NCBI GenBank assembly: GCA_036346375.1
Contig: CM070511.1
Coordinates: forward strand, 1,736,001 to 1,800,000
Direction: 5' to 3'
DNA length: 64,000 bases
Source: Guadua angustifolia
Taxonomy: Eukaryota; Streptophyta; Magnoliopsida; Poales; Poaceae
Below the pieces are notes generated by a model, which was not told where the DNA came from, ran no database searches, and saw only the letters and a list, made by a program, of their open reading frames with translations. Positions within the stretch are counted from its first letter, which is position 1; each line of letters starts with the position of its first letter. Below are positions 54,716 to 64,000 of this stretch, in pieces. The position numbers were made by a program, and so were the translations under genes.

Positions 54716-55830
54716 TGTAACATCCCAAAATTTGGGTTTTCAAAAATCTTTTGTGAAGATTAGCTTCTCAAAAATCTCTGCTGTTTTTCTCGCTTAATTA
54801 AAGCTTAATCTGGAATTTTCTAAAGTCAAAGTAATTTAGATTGACTAATATAAACCTCAATTAAATTAAATTCAGTTTTATTTGGGTTCCTTGTGCTTCT
54901 AGGATTTCCTTTGTATTTTTTTAGAATTGTTGGAATTTATTTGGAATTATTCGAATTAATTTAAACTAAGCCTTTTACTTAAAGAATTAAATATTTCAAA
55001 AAAAAACAAAGTTATTCTGAAAATATTTTATTTGAGTTCCAAAATGTCCCAAAATATTTTCTAGAATTTTTTAGAATTTTTCTGGTATTTTTATTGCCTC
55101 AAAAGAATTAATTTGAATTAAGTCCTTTATGGAATTAATTAAAATTTGGAAAAACTTATATAAAGTTTTATTGAAAATATTTTATTTGAGTTCAAAATGT
55201 CTCAAAATATTTTATATAATTGTTCTGGAATTTTCCTGATAATTTTTCTATTTTTCTTGAATTAAATGAATTTCTAGAACTAATTTAATTCGGATTCTGT
55301 TTTCCACGTGTCTCCTTCTCGCGCTGCCACGTGTCTACTCCTCGTTCGACCACGTCGCCGAGCCGCCACAGCCCTCCGATTCCGATCCGACGCACCAGAA
55401 TGCGCCACGTCACCCCAATTGCGCAGCGCACGCCAACTGCTCGTATAAATGCCTGTGAGGCCGGTTTTGCGTTTTCTTGGTTCTTCTTGACCTAACCGCC
55501 ACCCCAAACCCTAGTAGACCTCCCATGACCTCTCCCACGTCCTCACCTCAGATCAACTCACCCAAACCCTAGAAATCCATCCCTCATCATCCAAACGCCG
55601 CCCGCGTCGGCCGAACTTTGAGGCGCGTCCTGTCAACTCGTCGACTCTTTTCAAGATCCGTCTTCGCCATGGTGTGCTCTATGGTACCCTCTATCTTCCA
55701 TCCAAATTTGGTGCAATTTTATCCACGAGATCAAAAGTTACGGCCGCCCAAAGATCAAATCTTCTTGGAGCCCGTTCTCCCTCGTTTTTATGCGTTTGAC
55801 CGTGAAATTGTTGTGGTAGACTCATCGTGA
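54716..55830 (+). mobile_element. Truncated chromovirus-type LTR (5' 1.1 kb)
   Basis: It begins TGTAACATCCCAAAATTTGGG, the LTR start of the family found three more times here, but in + orientation. It includes a TATAAATGCC box at about 55444 and the GC-rich transcribed start (CCCAAACCCTAG). It stops at CTCATCGTGA (55830) without an LTR end; gag copy 2 follows at once. The open frame 55618-55830 is not a gene. Confidence 0.75.
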
Positions 55831-56410
55831 CTTAAATTGGTAAACTCTTATTCATCGATTTTTTCCTTAGCTAGGAATTAACCATTGGAAGGCTAAATCG
55901 GTCAATTGATTATCGCTGCCCTACCATTGTACCGATGGTACGTAAAGTGACACTAAAACACTAATTTCTTATTTCTCTAAATTTTTTGATATAATCTATT
56001 ACCAATTCTTCAAATTTTTGGTGAAGGATCAAGGATCAAAGATAAAGAGTAAAGAATAATAAAAATTGCAAGGGCCGAGCAAGTTATTAGCTTTGACCAT
56101 ATTGATCCCATTTTTAAAATTATTTCGTTTGAACTCAAGTCGAAATTCTAAGCTCTAGACTTGCAGAGAAAAGAACTCATGGAATCATCTCTCCAAATCG
56201 GTCCAAAAATTGACTAAATTCGGGGGTAGGTTTGTGAACCAGGTAAAAGCAGCTCTTAATAAAGATAACAAGAATAACCTAATATTTAATCCATCGAACT
56301 AAGCAACTTCACCATATTACGCGATAAGTAGTCTGGCATGTTCCAAAGTAGTGACAGAGTCATCCCCTAAGAATTTCACAAAATCAAGATCCTTGAAATT
56401 ATTAGGGTAA
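55831..56410 (-). pseudogene. Gypsy gag core, copy 2
   Basis: On the - strand: NFKDLDFVKFLGDDSVTTLE, HARLLIA, LNIRLFLLSLLRAAFTWF, TNLPPNLVNFWTDLER and FHEFFSLQV, the standard gypsy gag core, with a few stops. Bases 55831-56377 repeat copy 1 in direct orientation but include two extra blocks (about 28 and 100 bp). One of those contains TTTGACCATATTGATCCCA, which also occurs at 27873 inside the solo LTR. Confidence 0.75.
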
Positions 56411-56415
56411 GGCAT

Positions 56416-59003
56416 TGTTGGATCCGGAAAAACACTTGAAAATCCTCTCGTGTATCTGTCAGACTAGTCCAGAAAAGCTAGTATACACAAAGGTTGACAA
56501 AAATGTTATCACAACATATCCAACGTATTTTATTAATAATCAAAGTTTACAATAATTATGGCACGCAAATTATTAGGGTAAGGCATTATGCCAAATAAAA
56601 AAACAGATTACAAGGAAGCAAAATAAAACCAAAGTTTACAATAGTAGAACCCAATAAATTTGCCACGGTAATTAAGCTGAATTAAGCGGCGTGACCTAAT
56701 TATCTTGGTCCTCACCATTCATAGAGATACTCCTCTAAAAAGATAGAGTAAGCAATGATGAGTACAAAAGTACTCCGCAAGTCACATAGTAAATGCAGTA
56801 TCAATGAAAGGTTAAAAAGGAAGGCATAATATGGTTCATTTGAGCATAAAGCAATATTTTAAATACAATAATTAATTTTCAATGCATAATTGATAAAATA
56901 AAAACTGAGTTTTAATTCAATTTTCAGCGCGGGTTCCAACCCGGAGTTTCATCCCAAGTTTTCCCATGTGGACTCCACATATAAACCATTTTTCTGAAAA
57001 ACATTTTGAAATCCAAAGTCTAGTCCGTGAAAGGCTTGCTCGGCATGCCCATGACCGCGGGCGCAGCTAATCGATTAGTTTTACACTCTGCAGAGGTTGT
57101 ACAACTTTACCCACAAGACATGATTATCTCCTTTCGCTCAAGTACACACTTCCTTTGGTGTGTCGGTAGAGAAAATCACGACAAGGCCCCTATAAAACTC
57201 CATCCACGTAGTCATGCCCTCTAAGATTCCACCGTTGGTAGGGTTAAAACCACCTAGTCCAAAAGCCCCCTCTTGCGTCGAGTAGCAGCCTTACACTCAC
57301 TGCCACTTTCAACCTAATGGCATGATTGTCCATAGTATGTCGCCATACGGATAGCCAAGTCCGTCCCATTTCAAACTTATGGTAGTACGGTAAGGCTTTA
57401 CATTCAACGTAACACAGACCGGTCCTTAATTGACTAGGCGAGCTTTCACAATCCTTGTGCCTCACACACCCACTAGTCAACCATTCTCGCCCAGTCTAAA
57501 TCACATTTTCACTTTCTTTTGAATAACATCATCTTTTATAACATCCCATGTTGCACCGACACCAAAGTATAACTTTATTTTCAACATAAATTTTGTTTTG
57601 GCATAAATCCCCCAAAAGTCAAAAATTCATGTCTAAGCATGTCTAAGCCATTTACTATATAGCACTAGTTAATACCACAATAATGTATCAACTAGTGATA
57701 TTTTGCTCAAAGTTGACAAGGAATGAATATTTCAAAGTCAATTGAGGTCATAACAATTAGGAGTAACTAATAATTTAAAATCGGGATTTAAATTATATTG
57801 ATAAAATTATGCATGCAATAATTTAAATCAAAATATAATTTTTAAATTCTAGGATCAACATGTTTAAGGGTGTGACTTACCTCGGATGAAGGGTTGATGC
57901 TTGAGATAAATTTTGGGACAACATGTTCAAGGGTGTGACTTGCCTCGACTCTCCAAAAACCATCTATCGTGAAAAACAACCAATTTCAATAAAATCCAAA
58001 TAAATTCAATAAAATAACAAACTAGCATAAATAAAGTAATTTGAGATTTTAGATGAATTTAGAAAGAAAAAAGGAGCAAAACGGAGTTCAAACGGGACGA
58101 AAACGGGCACCAAGAAGATTTTTTTTTAAAAAAAAAAAGAAATGGCACTGTAGCTTGGATACTGTTCACTCGCGAGTACTGTTCACTCTGAAGATCTATC
58201 AGCTCCCTGGACATCAATAGTGCAAGGAGGAGGGCGGGGCCGGGGGCAGCCGGCCGGCCGGGTCTGGGGCGGCGTGTACCGGTAGCACGGCGGAGCCGGC
58301 GATGGCGACGGCGACGGAGGCGGTTGGATGGTGGCGAACGGACAGAAAAGAGCGGCGCGGTGATGACTTCTTACCTCGCGAAAAACGACGAAATGACTCG
58401 GGAGAAGTAGCAAAATGGGTTGCTCCCGTCGAAAAACACCCGGTTCTCCTTTTATAGGGTGGGAGGAGGTCCGAGGAGGGAGCAATTGCGGTGAGAATGG
58501 CAGTGGCCAAAAAGGAAGTTTTTCGCAAAATTTTGAGCAAAATGAGGGGGATTTGATGGGGAAAATTGCTTTGGAAGGTTGAGAAGACAACGGGGTTTGA
58601 TTTGCCCAAGTTTTGGAAAGAAATGCTATAGAAATCATGAGTATTTGAAGCTTCAAGACTCATTTCCATGAAGGAGAGAGGGAGAAACTTGTTCTGGCTT
58701 CCTTGAACCAAGGTTGAAGAAGGTTCTGACGGTGGGCCCCATTTTCGGATTTTTCTTGAGCTGAGAGAAAAGCACGACAGTAAAAAATAGTAAAAAGGTT
58801 CTAAAAATCCTGGAAAAATTCTCAAAAATACTTTAGAATATTTAGAACACAATAAAATTATTTTCAGAATTTTTAACTTTTAAATTTTTGCAGAAATTCT
58901 TTTTAGTGAAACTGTAATTATCCAAAAAGAAGACTTAAAAAATGGTTCCAAATCAATTCTAGATTAAATAAATTAATGAAGAGGCATTTTTTTGGATGTT
59001 ATA
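56416..59003 (-). mobile_element. Solo LTR of the chromovirus family inserted in gypsy gag
   Basis: The + strand ends are TGTTGGATCC (56416) and GGATGTTATA (59003). On the - strand the start should be TGTAACATCC and is TATAACATCC, a G-to-A change. GGCAT flanks both sides (56411-56415 and 59004-59008), a 5-bp target duplication. The interior shares GTACAACTTTACCCACAAGACATGAT (57100) and TACTCCGCAAGTC (56770) with the other LTRs of the family. It splits the gag of the surrounding gypsy element. Frames at 58183-58852 are not genes. Confidence 0.85.
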
Positions 59004-59008
59004 GGCAT

Positions 59009-59850
59009 CGATCAATATAATCAGGGTATGGCTTTTGACAGCTAATAACATTCCCCTTGGGCTATATGCCTAATGGTCTCTCAATATGACGGATATCTAA
59101 TCGGCCTAATTTACTACATTAGCCGATGCAGCGGTACGAGCTTACCAATTACGCTCATAATTAGTGTTCTGCCCCCTGAGTGTAAGCTCAGGATGATAGG
59201 CTGCTTGAGCCGACAGGAACAAGCTAGATTGCTCATAACCCATGTTTTTCCTAGCAATTGGCTCTGGTACTAGAACGAAGGGCTCCGAGTACATATATTA
59301 TAACCTTGTATGGAGCCATATTCCTCTGTGGAATTGGCTCAGCGCACTACAAGCGCCTAAGAGGTTCAATCAGCTATGGTGCCAATTGGGGAAAGGCGTA
59401 AAATGGAGCTGATAGTGGTAAGCTGACTGATGCATCCAACTTAGTGGCATCGGATATGCCTGATAATGCACAACTCCACTTGTACGAGGATCTCATGGTA
59501 GTATTATAGTAGACTAGGTTGTCATCATGGTGAGAGGTAGAGTCATAACCGATGGCTTATATTAGGATCAGCTATTTGCGTGTTTGGTGCTATCGAATAG
59601 ACATGGTAATTCGACAAGGTTTGTATTGGACCAAGTAAGCTTCCAACCGATACCAACTTTTGATCTATAGTCTTTACGCTATTGGCTATCATCAGCTTGA
59701 GAGTTGTAACTAAAGCCGATGATTGATTAATCACAGTATAGTGCATATATTGATTAATCATAGTAGATAATTCATTTTGTGCAGGCATGTATTGACTTAC
59801 CAATGCATTAGTAATCCCTGCATCGCCAAGAGAGTTAACTGTTGGCAACG
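59009..59850 (-). pseudogene. Gypsy gag N-terminus
   Basis: The frame 59848-59543 (MPTVNSLGDAGITNALVSQY and onward) has gag N-terminal character. Sequence further left leads to PYPDYIDR at about 59030, directly in front of the gag core once the solo LTR is removed. It belongs to the same element as the gag core at 55.8-56.4 kb. Stops are present. Confidence 0.6.
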
Positions 59851-60037
59851 TGGTTTTCTGAGTGACACAATGTCGGGTTTTCTGGTAATAGCTTCACATC
59901 ATCTTTTTGAGCTAGCGCAGCTTTCCAATCTTTGATCTTTGCCCTGTTCTGGTGTCAAATTGTCAAGTGTTGGGACAATTATAGCTTTAGTGTTGAGATC
60001 TGACGGCGAAATTTTGTTTTTTTAGAAGAAGACATCC

Positions 60038-60750
60038 TGTCCCACTAGGCATGCCAAAAGTGTGTTGTGCTAAAAATGCAGTGAAGGATTGATCGGCTCA
60101 AAAACACAAAAACATCGAGTTTAGATTGGTTCGTGATGTGGCAGCCGATTTGATCCTGCAATCAGTAAGATAGTTAGAAAAATTAATATACGGCCAAAAC
60201 CGATCTAAAGCGATAATCTGTAAAGATCTAAACAACTACCAAAAACCGATTAAAGGTAACGATAAGTCTAAACAGCCAGATAAGGCTGATTAGATGGTAA
60301 AAGGTAGATTTTTTAAAAAAAGGCGGTGCACAATAAGATCAGAGAAAATCAAATCTAGTGTAATCAAGGATAACTAATAATCGGCGATGTGTAACTTTAT
60401 TGATCAAAATCATATTACAAAAGAGATTCTAAATTACAGAGCTACTCCTAATTGATAGGAAAGTAGATAAAAAATAGATGAGAGCTGTTTGATTGATTGT
60501 GTTGTTTCTTTTACTTATCATTGATCCCTTTTTATAGTATATCGGCCGATCATATCCTTCTTCAATGCGTTGCCGACCATGACCCGTATCGGCTTAGATA
60601 CAATTCAATCTTTGAATCAATATCGGTCATATTTCTATCTTTTAACTTAGCTTTTTTTCTTTTTTAACCGATATCAGTTAAAAATATCTTTTTAATCTCA
60701 AGCCTGTTAAATTAGTCATATCTTGCCCAATTCTGATACAAACAATACCA
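60038..60750 (-). mobile_element. Primer-binding site and probable 5' LTR of the gypsy relic
   Basis: On the - strand TTTTGGCATGCCTAGTGGGACA (60059-60038) has the form of a gypsy leader with TGGCA(C/T)GCC, marking the LTR 3' end at about 60060. The AT-rich region to the right, up to about 60750, should be the 5' LTR. I could not place its outer end because the 3' LTR is absent from the window. Confidence 0.45.
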
Positions 60751-62744
60751 TAATTAAAGAACGTCACTGACTTATACACGATGTGTGCACGTACTGCTAG
60801 CTGTCATCACGATTGCCATCGTAGCAGTGCATCTGCCTTGCTTCTGCTAGCCTTGAAAGGATGGCAAACACAACACAAACATAACCAAAAGTGAAAACAC
60901 AGAACATGAAATAATAATCTACTAAAGAACAAGTAAAAGCCAGGGAAAAAAAGAAGAAAGAATAATGAAATATGATGATTCGGGGTTTAGTGGGCCAGAT
61001 GGGCTTTAAGACTTCACATGAGCATGATGATCCGAGATTGACCATTGCCTCTCCTTTTCTTCTTTTCCTTGAGAAAGAGGCTTCTGTTCTGGTGCAGCAA
61101 GATGCTTGTTAATTATTGAGACAATCACTGAACACACAAAATTTTGTACGCACAGATCGGTTCCATGGATGCAATAATGTTATCATCATAGTCAACTTAC
61201 GGCTTAACAGACATCATAAGGCCCTGAAAAAGTTGACAACAATTAAATGATAAGTAAAGTGTGTTGAGCAAATTAGGATCGGCTAATCACCAACGGCTGG
61301 ACCATCGATCGAGCTGCCTGTATGGGCGGGCTTTTGTCTGTCTTCTCGTGTACGTAGTACTAGTACGTAACTTTCCCAGTTGTTGTACTTGTGATTGTGT
61401 TCGTACTGATAATCTGATTTCCTCATTAATAGTAGACACTGTCCTTAGTCCTAGAAAAAAAAAAGCAGACAATCTTTTTGTGACCAGTGCGTCTATCATC
61501 TATCATGCATTCATGTACGATCGAGCTCATAAATCTGTGATCAACTTCAACCTAACCTGGTCTGAAGTCAATGCGATAAAATAACATCAAAAACAAAGCA
61601 TATTTTTCACGAGGAAATAGTAATTCCCCGGCCTCCAACCTCTAACTACCTAAGCAGTGATGCCTTCTGCTCATGCTGAAATTAAAATGCTACCATTACA
61701 GGTGAGACGTCATTATCGATCCTGCAGTCCACGGTGCCAAAAGCATCCGTTAATTATTCGTGTGTAGTCACAGAGGCTGACGAATGTATTGTGTCAGCTG
61801 CTTGTCCTGGGATTTAAAAGCTGATTGAGTTAGCTGCATTCTTACCCAGAAATTAATCATACACTGGTAGCTAGGGTACCAAATTACAAACACAAGCTTT
61901 CTCAACATATATACATACTTGCAAATATTTGACGAAACTCTTCAGTCGTGGTTAATTTAGAACAGAAAAGTATACACCTGTAAAAGCTGTGAGAACTTTT
62001 CTTTGTTTAAAAAAAAAAAGCTGTAAGAACTGCGGTTAGCAAAGACGTGAGGCGGCTGTCTCCCTTGCAAAAACACGCAAAACATTTTTTACACGTTAAT
62101 AGTAATTAAAGACGACGAATGCTCCCGGCAAGTGGTGTTGATGCAAGTTTCCACCGAGCTCATCCAGTGCATATACTTTTGGCAATATCAAAATCCAATA
62201 TAATCCCTACCGACTATATTATATGTACCAGCAAAGACGTGCATGAGCAGGAGACAATACTAGCGGCCGGCCGGCAAGACATCCAGGATTGTGCACTCGT
62301 ACGTATTGGGACATGCAGTGCCAAAGGAGACGTCGTCCAAAGATGGTTCAGCCGCAAGCAGGACGAGCTGGTGCATAGGGAGCGTCCTAGTTAATTTGCA
62401 ATTGAGTCCGTAAGTTAAGAATCCATGGTCTTGAGTTAATTAAGCGTCCGAATTGTACAGTAATGTTAGTCTTCTGTAGATGACGGCACGAGCCCGTCGG
62501 ACGGCTTGCTGAACCGTGCCGGTCTGGCTCGTTTTCAGCTAGTCCTAGCACTGTCTATTTGCAATTTGTACCGGCTTTGTGCCGTGTCGACCCAGATCCG
62601 CCCATGCACACTATTGCGATGAGAGGAAAGGAGCCGAAGACGCACGGAGCTGAGGCAGTGGACATAAATATGAGGGGAAAAGTATTAAATTTTAATCATT
62701 CTTGAACAATTACAGAGTTAAAACCTTACACCCAATTTGGAGTG
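60751..62744. other. Intergenic DNA without a confident gene
   Basis: Two frames deserve mention but are unsupported: - strand 61045-60797 (82 codons, strongly hydrophobic middle, FFFFSLAFTCSLVDYYFMF) and + strand 62119-62394 (91 codons, start MLPASGVDASFHRAHP). Neither has recognisable motifs, and codon use is not distinctive. GC-rich phrases at 62480-62560 (CGGCACGAGCCCGTCGG, GAACCGTGCCGG) look like a decayed hAT end. The composition is less repetitive than elsewhere, so this may be older host DNA. Confidence 0.4.
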
Positions 62745-63072
62745 CACTACTACGAAAAGGCTATAATAGACGGTTCAAAAAGGTCACCATAGATGTTTTT
62801 CTTAACCGTCTCTAAGCATGTGTTAGTGATAATACGGCACATCACAAACGATTTCTGAACTATCTGTGAAACACGTATCACATATAGTTTGTATATATCA
62901 AGAACTATCTATGATATGTGTCTAACATTGACGGCTTTTATCTAGAACCATCTATGATATGAGATTATCACAGACCATTTTTACCAATAACCGTTTGTGA
63001 TATTTTTTTTTACCTCTCATAGCAAAACTTTCATGAGTAGTATCTATTGTTTGAAATTTTTTTCTCCTTAAA

Positions 63073-63694
63073 TATTTCTGCAATAATATTTTTATAAGGC
63101 ACAACCAATTATAGATTTTGTAATTGAATATCTAAACATTTGAGATACTTCGAGGCACAACTTGTATGGCTAGGATTATCTTAAAGTATGAACCTTTGTA
63201 GCACTTTCATCAACTTTTTTATTCTAATATTGATGGATTCAAATGAAAAATCCAATTCCATCCACAGTTTGTCCTAAAAGTTGTTATGTTCTAATTTATC
63301 TTCCACTTCATCCTCATCCTCGAATGAGAATACCACAAGCAGCATATTTTCACTCTGGTCTTGTGCAGGAACAAGACCAGAATGATCCTATTCTTGCACA
63401 AAACCAGAGTGAAAGTAGGCTATCTATAGTATTCTAATACGGGGAAGAGGATAAAGTGAAAGCAATAAATCAATGCATGACAACTTTTAGGATGAACTGT
63501 AGATGTAATTGGATTTTGCCATGGAATCCATCAATATTAGAATAAAAAAATTAGATAAAAGTGCTATACAAATATTCATATTTTAAGATGATCTCGATCA
63601 GACAAGGTGTGCCTCGATGCATCTAGGATGTTTAGATATTCAATTACAAAATATACAACCGATTATGCCTTGTAAATGCCATTGTAGGAATATC
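63073..63694. repeat. 620-bp fold-back (two ~300-bp inverted arms)
   Basis: The arm 63073-63371 is inverted at 63391-63694 with about 80 percent identity and a loop of about 20 bp. Landmarks pair across the centre: ATTCTAATATTGATGGATTC (63221) with the inverse near 63526-63545; TGTAATTGAATATCTAAACAT (63120) with the inverse near 63631-63651; CACTCTGGT (63351) with ACCAGAGTG (63404). A transcript crossing it would form a long double-stranded stem. Confidence 0.88.
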
Positions 63695-64000
63695 TAAAAG
63701 AAGAAAATTTGGAACAACAAATAATATTCATGAAAGTTCTATCAAGAGATGAAGAAAAACTTTTGGTTCCAACAAGCAAGACATTATTCAATCATTGGAT
63801 TCAAGATAAGCAAATATTAAGGATAATTTTAGATGACAATATATTGACAAGATATGATACCTCAAATATCAACAAATATACATTGAGAAACAGTTTTAAT
63901 TATTTGATAAATCAAGACAAGGAGACCTTAGGGTTTTTCCATATCTGCCATCATGTGTGTCCTAGTTTCCACAATAGAGGCTTTTCTGTTCTCCCTAAAG
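63688..64000 (+). CDS. Open reading frame of at least 104 codons running off the right edge
   Basis: After a TAG at 63685-63687 the frame stays open to the last base. The first ATG is at 63730 (MKVLSRDEEKLLVPTSK). The product is mixed charged/hydrophobic with a Cys/His cluster near the edge (GFFHICHHVCPSF). Codons are AT-rich, unlike the GC-rich host gene at 3.2 kb. I do not recognise the family. It lies inside the second CACTA element, directly after the fold-back, so it could be a transposon gene, a captured exon or chance. Confidence 0.4.

Larger units (their letters stand above)
62745..64000 (+). mobile_element. Left end of a second CACTA-type element, continuing past the window
   Basis: CACTACTACGAAAAGGCTAT at 62745 is a typical CACTA terminus. 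It is followed by subterminal copies of ACCGT(C/T)TGTGATA-like and ACCATCTATGATATG-like sequence to about 63010. The three bases before it are GTG. The other end lies outside the window, so the target duplication cannot be checked. The interior here holds a long fold-back and an open frame. Confidence 0.75.

Noticed and set aside
58183..58852. Two long overlapping - strand frames of 157 and 212 codons
   Set aside because: They are inside the solo LTR 56416-59003, in the equivalent GC-rich zone. They have proline/serine-rich low complexity and no domain.
60797..61045. - strand 82-codon frame with a hydrophobic core
   Set aside because: It has the appearance of a small membrane protein, but the sequence is T-rich, so Phe/Ser/Leu codons arise by chance. 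No homologue is recognised.
63073..63694. Identity of the fold-back with rice miR820
   Set aside because: Only the setting (a CACTA hairpin) is similar. I saw no sequence basis for calling it miR820.
1..64000. tRNA, rRNA or organelle-derived sequences
   Set aside because: I looked for tRNA-like box sequences and conserved rRNA or plastid phrases and recognised none. A covariance-model search would be decisive.

Overview
The window is nuclear DNA from a grass (Poaceae). The evidence is one intron-containing plant epoxide hydrolase gene with the GC-rich first exon typical of grasses, set in nested plant transposons: Ty1/copia, Ty3/gypsy (Tat and chromovirus types), CACTA, hAT and MITEs. Nothing bacterial, organellar or viral was seen, and I recognised no tRNA, rRNA or CRISPR.

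Layout. 1-1808: 3' end of a decayed copia element with its LTR. 1993-3150: a MITE-like element and a CGAGCTCG-rich repeat. 3211-5068: the only intact-looking host gene, a four-exon soluble epoxide hydrolase on the + strand. 5443-6772: convergent fragments of a second, unidentified gene on the - strand, with a four-copy 36-bp repeat and a 330-bp tandem dimer. 6773-36300: what I read as one CACTA transposon of about 29.5 kb. It has terminal CACTAC repeats, subterminal arrays of a GGCGGTT/AACCGCC motif, and a matching 3-bp ATA duplication. On its - strand lie a broken TNP2-type transposase (31.8-35.0 kb), a second CACTA protein (22.2-23.8 kb), a C48/Ulp1-like domain (20.8-22.1 kb) and two spliced-looking exons of a SEC14-like gene (19.27-19.52 kb). 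Two LTR elements sit inside it: a Tat-lineage gypsy element (8738-19244) with a long antisense ORF, and a 4.8-kb solo LTR (24523-29357).

36301-36480 may hold the other side of the host sequence that the CACTA interrupted. 38644-46815 is a - strand chromovirus with a 3.3-kb 3' LTR and a full but mutated gag-pol. 46816-52340 is a stack of copia and gypsy fragments, including a hAT element with a perfect 8-bp target duplication. 52369-60060 is a gypsy gag-protease relic on the - strand, broken by two LTRs of the same family and carrying two internal duplications. From 62745 to the right edge a further CACTA end contains a 620-bp fold-back and an unlisted open frame that runs off the window.

Almost every mobile coding region is a pseudogene, with stops, frameshifts or lost catalytic residues. 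The epoxide hydrolase is probably the only conventional protein-coding gene still working here. The most interesting points are the reconstructed nesting order, the possible host gene split by the CACTA, the captured SEC14 exons, the antisense ORF of the Tat element, and the hairpin plus open frame at the right edge. All family assignments come from motif recognition by eye; no search was run.
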